Assembly: GCA_002448555.1 (NCBI GenBank)
Contig: DJYV01000087.1
Location: 3,122 to 10,070, forward strand
Source of the DNA: Flavobacteriales bacterium UBA6969
Lineage (GTDB): Bacteria > Bacteroidota > Bacteroidia > Flavobacteriales_D > Sanyastnellaceae
DNA length: 6,949 nt
Reading direction: 5' to 3'
In this document: one piece after another, positions 1 through 5,697 of the stretch
How the letters are laid out: each line of letters opens with the position of its first letter
Position numbering within the stretch: the first letter of the stretch is position 1
Program-made: the position numbers and the translations under genes
The notes under the pieces: generated by a model
The model's input: the letters and a program-made list of their open reading frames with translations, nothing else
What the model was told of the DNA's origin: nothing
The model's database searches: none

Positions 1-81
1 TTTCATGAGGAAGCCCGCCAGCGCTATGCCCTCGAAGAATTGTGGGGAGATGCGAACATTGATACCCTCGAAGAAGTTTGA
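1..81 (+). CDS. rsfS: Ribosome silencing factor RsfS, C-terminal end (partial)
   Basis: Frame 1 reads through the window edge for 26 codons and stops with TGA at 79-81. The visible peptide contains an H-E-E-A-R-Q-R-Y-A-L-E-E-L-W-G-D-A core, which matches the family's C-terminal end: a Y-x-L-E-x-L-W-(G/A)-D-A segment closing the domain. RsfS (YbeB/Iojap family) binds ribosomal protein uL14 on the 50S subunit and blocks subunit joining when nutrients are scarce. The 5' part lies outside the window, so the start and most of the domain cannot be checked. It ends 8 nt before ftsH, and rsfS next to ftsH is a familiar Bacteroidota arrangement (recalled, not searched). The identification rests on a short but characteristic tail and on this neighbourhood. 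Confidence 0.85.
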   Translation, partial: FHEEARQRYALEELWGDANIDTLEEV

Positions 82-89
82 GTTAGAGC

Positions 90-2093
90 ATGGAAGACCA
101 GAAACGACAACCGTCAAACAGCGGAGGAGGCAACAAGCCCTCCATGAATTTTTATTGGATTTACGGGGTCATTGGCGTCATGCTATTGGCCATGCTCATG
201 CTCAATACCAGTGAGGGCGGCAGTGAGATTCAGTGGACAGAGTTCAAGCAAAAAATTGAAGACGGACAGGTGAAGCGCCTGGTCTTTGATGGGCAGCGCG
301 CCAGCGTTTACCTCAAAGACGAAGTGCGTCAGTCATTGGAAGAAGGGCAAGATGAAGAAGGCTTGCTCAAAACTGTGTACCAAGGAGCTGACTACTGGTT
401 GAACGTTCCCGCGGGAGACGCGTACCTCGAAGACCTAAAGACCATGTCTGAGTCGTACGACTTTACTTATGTGTACGAGCCGGTCAACGAGTGGGGACAG
501 CAAATGCTGACGTACGTTGTTTTCTTCGCGCTGATGATCGGGGTTTGGGTCCTGTTGATGCGGCGCCTCGGCGGCGGCGGTGGTGGCGGCGGTCAAATCT
601 TCAACATTGGCAAATCCAAGGCGCAGTTGTTTGAGAAAGGCAAAGGCACGGATGTCAACTTCGGCGATGTGGCCGGATTGGACGGAGCAAAAGAAGAGTT
701 AGAAGAAATTGTGGCCTTCCTCAAGGCACCGGAAAAGTACACCAATCTCGGTGCCAAAATTCCCAAGGGCGCTTTGCTTGTAGGCCCTCCCGGTACCGGT
801 AAAACGTTGCTTGCGAAGGCCGTAGCCGGCGAGGCGCAGGTGCCGTTCTTCTCGTTGAGCGGATCTGATTTCGTCGAAATGTTCGTCGGGGTCGGAGCTT
901 CAAGGGTGCGCGATTTGTTCAAGCAGGCGAAGGAGAAGGCGCCAGCCATTGTTTTCATCGATGAGATTGATGCCATTGGCCGGGCGCGCGGGAAGAACGC
1001 GAGCATGGGATCAAACGACGAACGAGAAAACACCCTCAACCAGCTCCTCACCGAGATGGACGGCTTTGGCACCAATAGCGGAGTCATCATCCTCGCGGCG
1101 ACCAACCGTGCGGATATTTTGGATAAGGCCCTCATGCGTGCCGGACGCTTTGACCGCCAGATTTACGTGGACATGCCGGACTTGACCGAGCGCAAGGCGA
1201 TTTTCGATGTGCACTTGCGTCCGATTAAGGTGGACGAAAGCATCGACATCGATTTCCTTTCGCGCCAGACCCCTGGTTTTAGTGGTGCTGATATTGCTAA
1301 CGTTTGCAACGAAGCGGCCTTGTATGCGGCCCGCAAGGGCCGTGATCAGGTCATTCACCAGGACTTTTTGGATGCCGTGGACCGCATCATCGGCGGCTTG
1401 GAGAAGCGCACAAAAATTATCTCCGAGGAAGAAAAGCGCACCATTGCCTTCCACGAAGCCGGCCACGCCGTGGTCAGCTGGCTGGTTGAATTCGCCTCTC
1501 CGTTGGTGAAGGTGAGCATTGTCCCACGTGGGCAGTCGCTTGGTGCAGCCTGGTACTTGCCGGAAGAGCGCCAAATCACCACCACGGAGCAAATGCTCGA
1601 TGAGATGTGTGCGGCACTGGGCGGGCGCGCAGCTGAGGACTTGGTCTTCAACAAGATCTCGACCGGCGCTTTGAGTGACCTTGAGAAGGTGACCAAGCAG
1701 GCGTATGCCATGGTTTCCGTTTATGGATTGAATGAACGCATCGGGAACCGCAGCTACTACGATAGCCGTGGCGACCAGATGTTTACCAAACCCTACTCAG
1801 AAGAAACTTCGCGCATCATCGACGAGGAGGTTGGTAAAATCATTGAAGGCGCCTACGACCGCGCCAAGGAAATATTGCAGTCTAATTTTGTCAAATTGAG
1901 TGCGCTTGCGGATTCCCTGTTGACCAACGAAGTCATTTTCCGCGAAGACGTGGAACGTATCCTCGGCGCGCGTCCGTTCCAGAAGCCGGAAACGGCGCTG
2001 CCCAGCCCCGAGGCACCGGCGGCTCCCGAAGCCACGGGCGCTGCTGAAGAGAAGACAGAGGACGCTCCCGCTCCCGAAAGCGGAGAAGAATGA
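90..2093 (+). CDS. ftsH: ATP-dependent zinc metalloprotease FtsH
   Basis: This 667-residue membrane-anchored AAA+ protease should form a hexamer in the inner membrane, extracting and degrading misfolded membrane proteins and selected regulators. A hydrophilic N-terminus is followed by a first membrane segment (about 21-39), a small periplasmic domain (about 45-135) and a second segment (about 139-158). A run of eight glycines (161-168) then leads into the ATPase domain. Visible motifs are Walker A GPPGTGKT (232-239), pore loop MFVG (264-267), Walker B with D291/E292, sensor-1 N339 and arginine fingers R353/R356. The protease domain has HEAGH (455-459), with Asp530 as likely third zinc ligand. 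All key residues are intact. The tail (about 631-667) is rich in Pro, Ala and Glu and probably disordered. The start at 90 keeps the hydrophilic leader usual in Bacteroidota FtsH; the next in-frame ATG (144) would begin almost at the first membrane helix. No clear Shine-Dalgarno precedes it. The stop overlaps the next gene by 4 nt. Confidence 0.98.
   Translation: MEDQKRQPSNSGGGNKPSMNFYWIYGVIGVMLLAMLMLNTSEGGSEIQWTEFKQKIEDGQVKRLVFDGQRASVYLKDEVRQSLEEGQDEEGLLKTVYQGADYWLNVPAGDAYLEDLKTMSESYDFTYVYEPVNEWGQQMLTYVVFFALMIGVWVLLMRRLGGGGGGGGQIFNIGKSKAQLFEKGKGTDVNFGDVAGLDGAKEELEEIVAFLKAPEKYTNLGAKIPKGALLVGPPGTGKTLLAKAVAGEAQVPFFSLSGSDFVEMFVGVGASRVRDLFKQAKEKAPAIVFIDEIDAIGRARGKNASMGSNDERENTLNQLLTEMDGFGTNSGVIILAATNRADILDKALMRAGRFDRQIYVDMPDLTERKAIFDVHLRPIKVDESIDIDFLSRQTPGFSGADIANVCNEAALYAARKGRDQVIHQDFLDAVDRIIGGLEKRTKIISEEEKRTIAFHEAGHAVVSWLVEFASPLVKVSIVPRGQSLGAAWYLPEERQITTTEQMLDEMCAALGGRAAEDLVFNKISTGALSDLEKVTKQAYAMVSVYGLNERIGNRSYYDSRGDQMFTKPYSEETSRIIDEEVGKIIEGAYDRAKEILQSNFVKLSALADSLLTNEVIFREDVERILGARPFQKPETALPSPEAPAAPEATGAAEEKTEDAPAPESGEE
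2082..2085 (+). promoter_or_regulatory. Possible Shine-Dalgarno (GGAG) for the DUF2007 gene
   Basis: GGAG followed by AAG lies inside the last codons of ftsH, 4 nt before the ATG at 2090. It is the only purine-rich SD-like match immediately before a start in this window. The spacing is shorter than ideal, and the start overlaps the ftsH stop as ATGA, so termination-reinitiation may be the main route of translation. The match could be chance, because the ftsH tail is rich in Glu and Gly codons. Confidence 0.3.
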
Positions 2094-2302
2094 ACGGCTG
2101 GACAGTCGTCTATTCGGACGGTTTTCCTCCTGCAGTTGAATTGCGCCGAGCGGTGCTGGAAGAGCATGGCATCCCTGCCGTTGTCTTGAACAAGCGCGAC
2201 AGCAGTTACCTGTTTGGGTTTGTGGAGCTGCTTGTTCAGGAAGAAGATGCTGCCCGCGCCGAATCGCTGCTCGCGGGTGCATCCCTAGGTTCGGATTCGT
2301 AA
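2090..2302 (+). CDS. DUF2007 family small protein (putative signal-transducing protein)
   Basis: This 70-residue soluble protein has no signal peptide or membrane segment. The layout fits the DUF2007 family (Pfam 'putative prokaryotic signal transducing protein'): an N-terminal beta strand (WTVVYSDG, 4-11), a helix (ELRRAVLEEHG), a central IPAVVLNKRDSSYL segment (28-41), a strand (FVELLVQEEDA) and a final helix (ARAESLL). The NK-x-DSSY segment and the V-x-EED-A-x-x-A ending are what I recognise. The biochemical function is unknown; an alpha-beta, ferredoxin-like fold is inferred from the strand/helix order. Its ATG overlaps the ftsH TGA by 4 nt and cdsA starts 9 nt downstream, so it is made together with a membrane protease and a phospholipid enzyme. 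A role as a regulator or adaptor for one of them is only an inference from position. Confidence 0.85.
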   Translation: MNGWTVVYSDGFPPAVELRRAVLEEHGIPAVVLNKRDSSYLFGFVELLVQEEDAARAESLLAGASLGSDS

Positions 2303-2311
2303 CATTGTGCC

Positions 2312-2962
2312 ATGAATGAGACCCTCGTTCGCAGCCTCTCCGGCGCCGTATTTGGTGCGCTGGTGATTGGGCTGGTGTACTACAGCCTTTGGACCAACGC
2401 GTTGCTGTGGGCCTTCGTGTCCATCATGGCGGTGCGTGAATTCAAAATGGGATCGAAGCGTGCATCGCTCGCCACGGTGTGTGGCTTTGCAGCGTTCGTG
2501 GCGTTGTGGATGTGCATGGTTATCGGCCTGCTTTGGCAGCATTCCGGCGCGTACGAGCCTTCTGTCCTTCTGAGCCTCGTCTTCACCATTTGGGCGGCAG
2601 ACACGGGCGCGTATTTCGTCGGCAGACCGTTGGGAAGGCACAAGCTCATGCCCAGCGTTTCGCCGGGTAAGTCGTGGGAAGGCCTGATCGGCGGTGCAGC
2701 CTGTGCGGCTGTAGTGGCGTATTTCCTGTGGGGCGCAGCGTTGCTCTGGGTGGGGCCATTGATCGCCGTGCTTGGGACTGCGGGAGATCTGTTGGAAAGC
2801 AGCTGGAAACGCCGCAACGGCCTCAAGGATTCCGGGGCGATCATGCCCGGCCACGGCGGCGTGATGGACCGGTTTGACGGTTTTGTCTTGACGGTGCCGG
2901 TGTACTTTGTCCTGCTATCTTTGTTGCCCTTTGAGTTTGCTTTGAAAGCCATTTTGCCATGA
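2312..2962 (+). CDS. cdsA: Phosphatidate cytidylyltransferase (CDP-diacylglycerol synthase), compact form
   Basis: CdsA is an inner-membrane enzyme that joins phosphatidic acid and CTP to give CDP-diacylglycerol and pyrophosphate, the branch point for all phospholipids. The conserved segment W-A-A-D-T-G-A-Y (94-101), G-R-x-x-G-R-H-K-L (104-112) and S-P-G-K-S-W-E-G (117-124) is followed by the family signature at 163-189, including KR (166-167), KD (172-173), HGG (181-183) and DRFD (186-189). The only deviation is Trp165 at a position normally aliphatic or Phe. Hydrophobic segments lie near 8-27, 29-42, 51-74, 84-96, 126-143, 145-160 and 190-206. At 216 residues it is clearly shorter than the usual 260-290. 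The shortfall lies between the N-terminal pair of helices and the WxxDTGAY motif, while the catalytic half is complete. The start at 2312 lacks a Shine-Dalgarno. The stop overlaps psd by 4 nt. Confidence 0.95.
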   Translation: MNETLVRSLSGAVFGALVIGLVYYSLWTNALLWAFVSIMAVREFKMGSKRASLATVCGFAAFVALWMCMVIGLLWQHSGAYEPSVLLSLVFTIWAADTGAYFVGRPLGRHKLMPSVSPGKSWEGLIGGAACAAVVAYFLWGAALLWVGPLIAVLGTAGDLLESSWKRRNGLKDSGAIMPGHGGVMDRFDGFVLTVPVYFVLLSLLPFEFALKAILP

Positions 2963-3618
2963 CGTTTCACAGAGAAGGAGTTGCCACATTGGTTCTTGTT
3001 TTGGTGCTCGGTTCAGGCCTTGTTGCGGCCGCACACACGTGGTTGCCGGAATGGGCCTTTTACGTCGTTTGTGTTGGTGTGGCCGTGGTGTTGGCCTTGG
3101 TGGTCAATTTCTTTCGCATGCCTATGCGTGAGGTCGGTACTTTGGATCCCAAGGAAATTCTCGCGCCCAGTGACGGCAAGGTGGTGGTCATCGAAAAAGT
3201 TCACGAGCCGGAATGGTTCAAGGACCAGCGCATTCAAGTGAGCATCTTCATGAGCCCGCTGAATGTGCATGTGCAATGGGCGCCCATCGCCGGAACCGTC
3301 AAAGCCGCCCGTTACCATCCCGGAAGGTACCTCGTGGCTTGGCACCCGAAGAGCAGCACTGAAAACGAACGCACCACGCATGTCATCGAAGGGGAGCAGG
3401 GCACCGTGTTGTTCCGTCAAATTGCCGGCGCTGTGGCCCGGCGCATTTGCCACTACATGAACGAAGGTCAAATCCTCGCCCAAGGCGATGAGGTGGGCTT
3501 CATCAAATTCGGTTCCCGCATCGACGTGTTCCTGCCTGTTGGAAGCGAAATCTGCGTGGAATTGGAGGAGGCAGTGACGGGACGTGAGACGGTGCTGGCG
3601 CGTTTCCCGAACCCCTAA
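2959..3618 (+). CDS. psd: Phosphatidylserine decarboxylase proenzyme (short PSD-A type)
   Basis: This 219-residue, membrane-associated, pyruvoyl-dependent enzyme decarboxylates phosphatidylserine to phosphatidylethanolamine. Two N-terminal hydrophobic segments (about 8-26 and 32-52) precede the catalytic domain. Family motifs are APSDGKV (69-75), with Asp72 a likely member of the self-cleavage triad; FMSPLNVHV (97-105), with His104; the block around RYLVAWHPKSSTENER (123-138); and FGSRIDVFLP (184-193). Self-cleavage between Gly185 and Ser186 would give a large beta chain and a short alpha chain of about 34 residues that begins with the pyruvoyl group. The length is normal for the short forms found in Bacteroidota and many other bacteria. 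The ATG overlaps the cdsA stop (ATGA), coupling it to the enzyme that makes its upstream precursor. The PS synthase needed between the two is not in this window. No convincing terminator follows it. Confidence 0.97.
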   Translation: MTFHREGVATLVLVLVLGSGLVAAAHTWLPEWAFYVVCVGVAVVLALVVNFFRMPMREVGTLDPKEILAPSDGKVVVIEKVHEPEWFKDQRIQVSIFMSPLNVHVQWAPIAGTVKAARYHPGRYLVAWHPKSSTENERTTHVIEGEQGTVLFRQIAGAVARRICHYMNEGQILAQGDEVGFIKFGSRIDVFLPVGSEICVELEEAVTGRETVLARFPNP

Positions 3619-3639
3619 CCACAAGTATTGGCGTAAGAA

Positions 3640-3671
3640 TTGGACATTTTGGGTTCTTTGGGGTACTTTTT
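3640..3671 (+). promoter_or_regulatory. Candidate Bacteroidota-type promoter for the secreted T9SS protein gene
   Basis: The consensus used by the Bacteroidota primary sigma factor is a TTG near -33 and TAnnTTTG near -7. Here a TTG at 3640-3642 is followed 21 nt later by TACTTTTT (3664-3671), matching the -7 element at five of six defined positions. Transcription would begin near 3677, leaving a short A/C-rich leader before the ATG at 3691. This would let the secreted-protein gene be expressed separately from the psd operon. Such short motifs occur by chance, so this is only a candidate. Confidence 0.3.
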
Positions 3672-3690
3672 CACCTCAAAACCAACCCAA

Positions 3691-5613
3691 ATGAAGCATT
3701 TTACCCTCGTTCTCTTGATGGTGGGAGCAATCGCACTCACTGGATTTGCACAATCCCTCCAATCCGGAGGCCAATCCCTGTTGGAAGATGTGCCCCAGCT
3801 CACGCCAGCATTGCGTGTGGCCGCGCCCATGCCAACCCATGCCATTGCCGACTTCTCGGACCGTCCTGAGCAGCCGTTGCAGGGCCAATCGGACACGGAC
3901 ATCGAACACGTCCAAAACCGCGACCTGGTCATTCAGCGCCAAGTCATCGGCTACACCCAATACGACCTTCAGTCGAACGCTGCCATTGATGACCGCATGG
4001 CCGGTGGAGCAGATGCGGTGTCTGCCGCTTGGACCATGAGCCTCGAATTGACCCCATTCAGCGATCGAGGAACCGGCTACAACTTCTACGACGGCACTGT
4101 TTGGGGCGAAATCGCCTACGAACGAGTGGAGTCCGTCCGCATCGGATGGCCATCCATCGTGCACACCGCTAGCGGTCGTGAGGTGATTGTCAGCCACCCG
4201 GGCATCGATACACCGCTCCACATGGCGTGGCGTGATGCCGGTGCTGGTGTTTGGAGCGAAGCCACCATTCCCAGCGACCTCGCTGTAGGTAAGTTGTGGC
4301 CCCGCATGGCGGCCGGTGGTGAGGATGGCAACAGCTTGCACGTCATTTGCGTCACCACCCCAACAGCCAACGGCGGTTTGGTGCACAACGGCCAAGACGG
4401 TGCGATGCTCTACTACCGATCGCAAGACGGCGGAGACACCTGGGACGTCATCGATTACAGCTTCGCTGATTTGGATAGTTCCAACTTTGCGGCTTTCAGC
4501 GGCGATACCTACGCTATCCACGCCCGTGGCAATACCGTTGCCTTTGCGGCGTTCAATGACTTCGCAGATTCATTTGTCATGATCTCTCAAGACAACGGCG
4601 ATACGTGGGAAAAGCAGCTGTTGATTGACTTCCCGGTGGATCTGTACGTTGCCGACATGGGATTGCCAGAGGGCGAGGAGTACGCGGAGGATTACAACGA
4701 GGACGGCCTCTTCCAAGAGTACTTCAACACCGACGGCGCCGGCGATGTCCACATTGACACCTATGGCCAAGTGCACGTCTCTTACGGCAGCATGTACTAC
4801 ATGGACGCCGACACCATAGACGGCACCACGAGCTACTTCCCCGGGACCAACGGATTGGCGTACTGGAACGAATCCATGGGCCCCGACAGCGCTCAAATCA
4901 TTGGCTACTCGTTCGACTACGACGAGAGCGGAACATTGGACTTTGACGAAATCGCATTGTACTATGTTGGTTGCGCAGGTTTCCCATCCATTGGATCAGA
5001 TGCCGCCGGCAACCTGTACGTGACGTACTCGGCCATCATGGAGAGTTTCTCCACCGGTGCGCAGAACTACCGCCACCAGTTCTTGGTGCATTCCACTGAT
5101 GGCGGCATGACGTGGAACGCCGATGAAGCCTGTGATTTGACTCCGGACGAAGATTTCGATGGCTACGAAGCGGTATTTGGCTCCATTGCACCAGACGTAG
5201 TCAATGGTCAGCTCGAGATTATTTACCAGCGCGATTTTGAGCCTGGTTTGCACGTCCGTGGTGACGAAGATCCAGCAGACATCAATGACATCGTTCACTT
5301 GCGCATTCCGGCGGAGGATTTGGGCGACTGCATTGAATTGGAGTACGAAGATTGGGTCGGCGTTGCCGAGCCCATCGACCTGAACGACATCGCATTGTAT
5401 CCCAACCCTGCAGACGACCAGGTGGAATTGGTCATCAACCGCCCAGGCGCGCACCAGATTGATGTCTGGAGCATGACCGGGAAGCGCGTTCTCTCCATGC
5501 AGACGTCCGCATTGGTGGAGCGCATCGAGACCAGCGACTGGGCACCGGGAATTTACTTGGTGAACATCGCCCAAGGCGATCACCAAGCCGTGGTGCGCTT
5601 GGCGATCCAATAA
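3691..5613 (+). CDS. Secreted sialidase-like beta-propeller protein with T9SS type A sorting domain
   Basis: This 640-residue exported protein is of unknown function. Residues 1-21 form a Sec signal peptide (KH, a hydrophobic core, then GFAQ), with cleavage probably near 20-21 and no lipobox Cys. Residues 22-140 are an unrecognised N-terminal part. From about 145 to 540 there are six repeats resembling propeller blades. Three Asp boxes (S-x-D-x-G-x-T-W) lie at 244-251, 299-306 and 468-475, a motif of sialidases and other BNR-repeat proteins. An EF-hand-like loop sits at 409-420 and a degenerate one at 334-345. Residues about 566-640 are the T9SS C-terminal domain (LYPNPADD...GIYLV), which directs export across the outer membrane. 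Catalytic residues of GH33 sialidases could not be assigned, so enzyme activity is not claimed. By hand count it has about 102 Asp/Glu but only 4 Lys and 21 Arg. ATG 3691 was chosen because the signal peptide starts there; an in-frame TTG at 3640 would bury it. Confidence 0.92.
   Translation: MKHFTLVLLMVGAIALTGFAQSLQSGGQSLLEDVPQLTPALRVAAPMPTHAIADFSDRPEQPLQGQSDTDIEHVQNRDLVIQRQVIGYTQYDLQSNAAIDDRMAGGADAVSAAWTMSLELTPFSDRGTGYNFYDGTVWGEIAYERVESVRIGWPSIVHTASGREVIVSHPGIDTPLHMAWRDAGAGVWSEATIPSDLAVGKLWPRMAAGGEDGNSLHVICVTTPTANGGLVHNGQDGAMLYYRSQDGGDTWDVIDYSFADLDSSNFAAFSGDTYAIHARGNTVAFAAFNDFADSFVMISQDNGDTWEKQLLIDFPVDLYVADMGLPEGEEYAEDYNEDGLFQEYFNTDGAGDVHIDTYGQVHVSYGSMYYMDADTIDGTTSYFPGTNGLAYWNESMGPDSAQIIGYSFDYDESGTLDFDEIALYYVGCAGFPSIGSDAAGNLYVTYSAIMESFSTGAQNYRHQFLVHSTDGGMTWNADEACDLTPDEDFDGYEAVFGSIAPDVVNGQLEIIYQRDFEPGLHVRGDEDPADINDIVHLRIPAEDLGDCIELEYEDWVGVAEPIDLNDIALYPNPADDQVELVINRPGAHQIDVWSMTGKRVLSMQTSALVERIETSDWAPGIYLVNIAQGDHQAVVRLAIQ
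5386..5610 (+). other. T9SS type A C-terminal sorting domain (coding segment)
   Basis: This segment encodes residues 566-640 of the secreted protein. It shows the usual order of the domain: an (I/L)-x-L-Y-P-N-P opening (ALYPNP, 568-573), a strand with V-E-L-V-I, then I-D-V-W-S-M-T-G-K-R-V, a central polar stretch, and A-P-G-I-Y-L-V near 618-624 followed by the last strand. In this family the domain is recognised by the outer-membrane T9SS translocon and is usually removed, with the cargo attached to the surface or released. No gene of the T9SS machinery is in the window. Confidence 0.92.
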
Positions 5614-5632
5614 AGCAAAGAGCATTTGATAG

Positions 5633-5667
5633 AAAGTCCCTTGCCCATTGGGTGGGGGACTTTTTTT
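5633..5667 (+). terminator. Strong intrinsic terminator after the T9SS protein gene
   Basis: AAAGTCCC (5633-5640) pairs perfectly with GGGACTTT (5656-5663). The interior adds three G-U wobble pairs and a CCC/GGG helix (5644-5646 with 5650-5652), closing on a three-base ATT loop, so the stem could reach about 14 pairs. Seven T residues (5661-5667) follow, three of them shared with the stem. It lies 19 nt past the stop codon and separates this unit from cinA. The reverse direction has only a three-T run, so it should act mainly on the plus strand. Confidence 0.9.
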
Positions 5668-5693
5668 GTACCCGATTTCGGATGCTATTTTCG
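5666..5693 (+). promoter_or_regulatory. Weak candidate promoter for cinA
   Basis: A TTG (5666-5668) overlapping the end of the terminator T-run is followed, 17 nt later, by TATTTTCG (5686-5693), which resembles the Bacteroidota TAnnTTTG element with one mismatch. Transcription would start at or very near the cinA ATG (5698). Only 30 nt separate the terminator from that ATG, so any promoter must lie very close to the gene or inside the upstream unit. The motif match alone is weak. Confidence 0.2.
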
Positions 5694-5697
5694 CGGT

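Noticed and set aside
5..214. Plus-strand 69-codon frame across the rsfS/ftsH junction
   Set aside because: It overlaps the rsfS tail and the ftsH start in a different frame, and both of those have recognisable sequences.
593..1592. Overlapping minus-strand open frames (180 and 193 codons) opposite ftsH
   Set aside because: They lie antisense to the highly conserved ATPase and protease motifs of FtsH and have no family features.
2312..2962. Frameshift or internal stop as the reason for the short CdsA
   Set aside because: The frame is continuous, both the N-terminal helices and the catalytic signature are in one frame, and the 9-nt and ATGA junctions on either side look undisturbed. An in-frame deletion cannot be excluded.
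3609..3656. Inverted repeat GAACCC (3609-3614) / GGGTTC (3651-3656) after psd, considered as a terminator
   Set aside because: It has only six pairs around a 36-nt loop, and the following bases are not a proper U-tract. It is not a convincing hairpin.
3640..3690. TTG start adding 17 residues to the secreted T9SS protein
   Set aside because: It would put a non-basic extension before a well-formed signal peptide starting at ATG 3691, and this stretch overlaps the best promoter candidate.
3676..4521. Long open frame (281 codons) on the minus strand opposite the secreted-protein gene
   Set aside because: It shows no recognisable domain, and the opposite strand has a clear protein with signal peptide, Asp boxes and sorting domain. 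It is a by-product of codon bias.
3691..5613. Calling the secreted protein a true sialidase (GH33)
   Set aside because: Asp boxes occur in many non-sialidase propellers. I could not find the RIP-type motif, the arginine triad or the Tyr/Glu pair with confidence.
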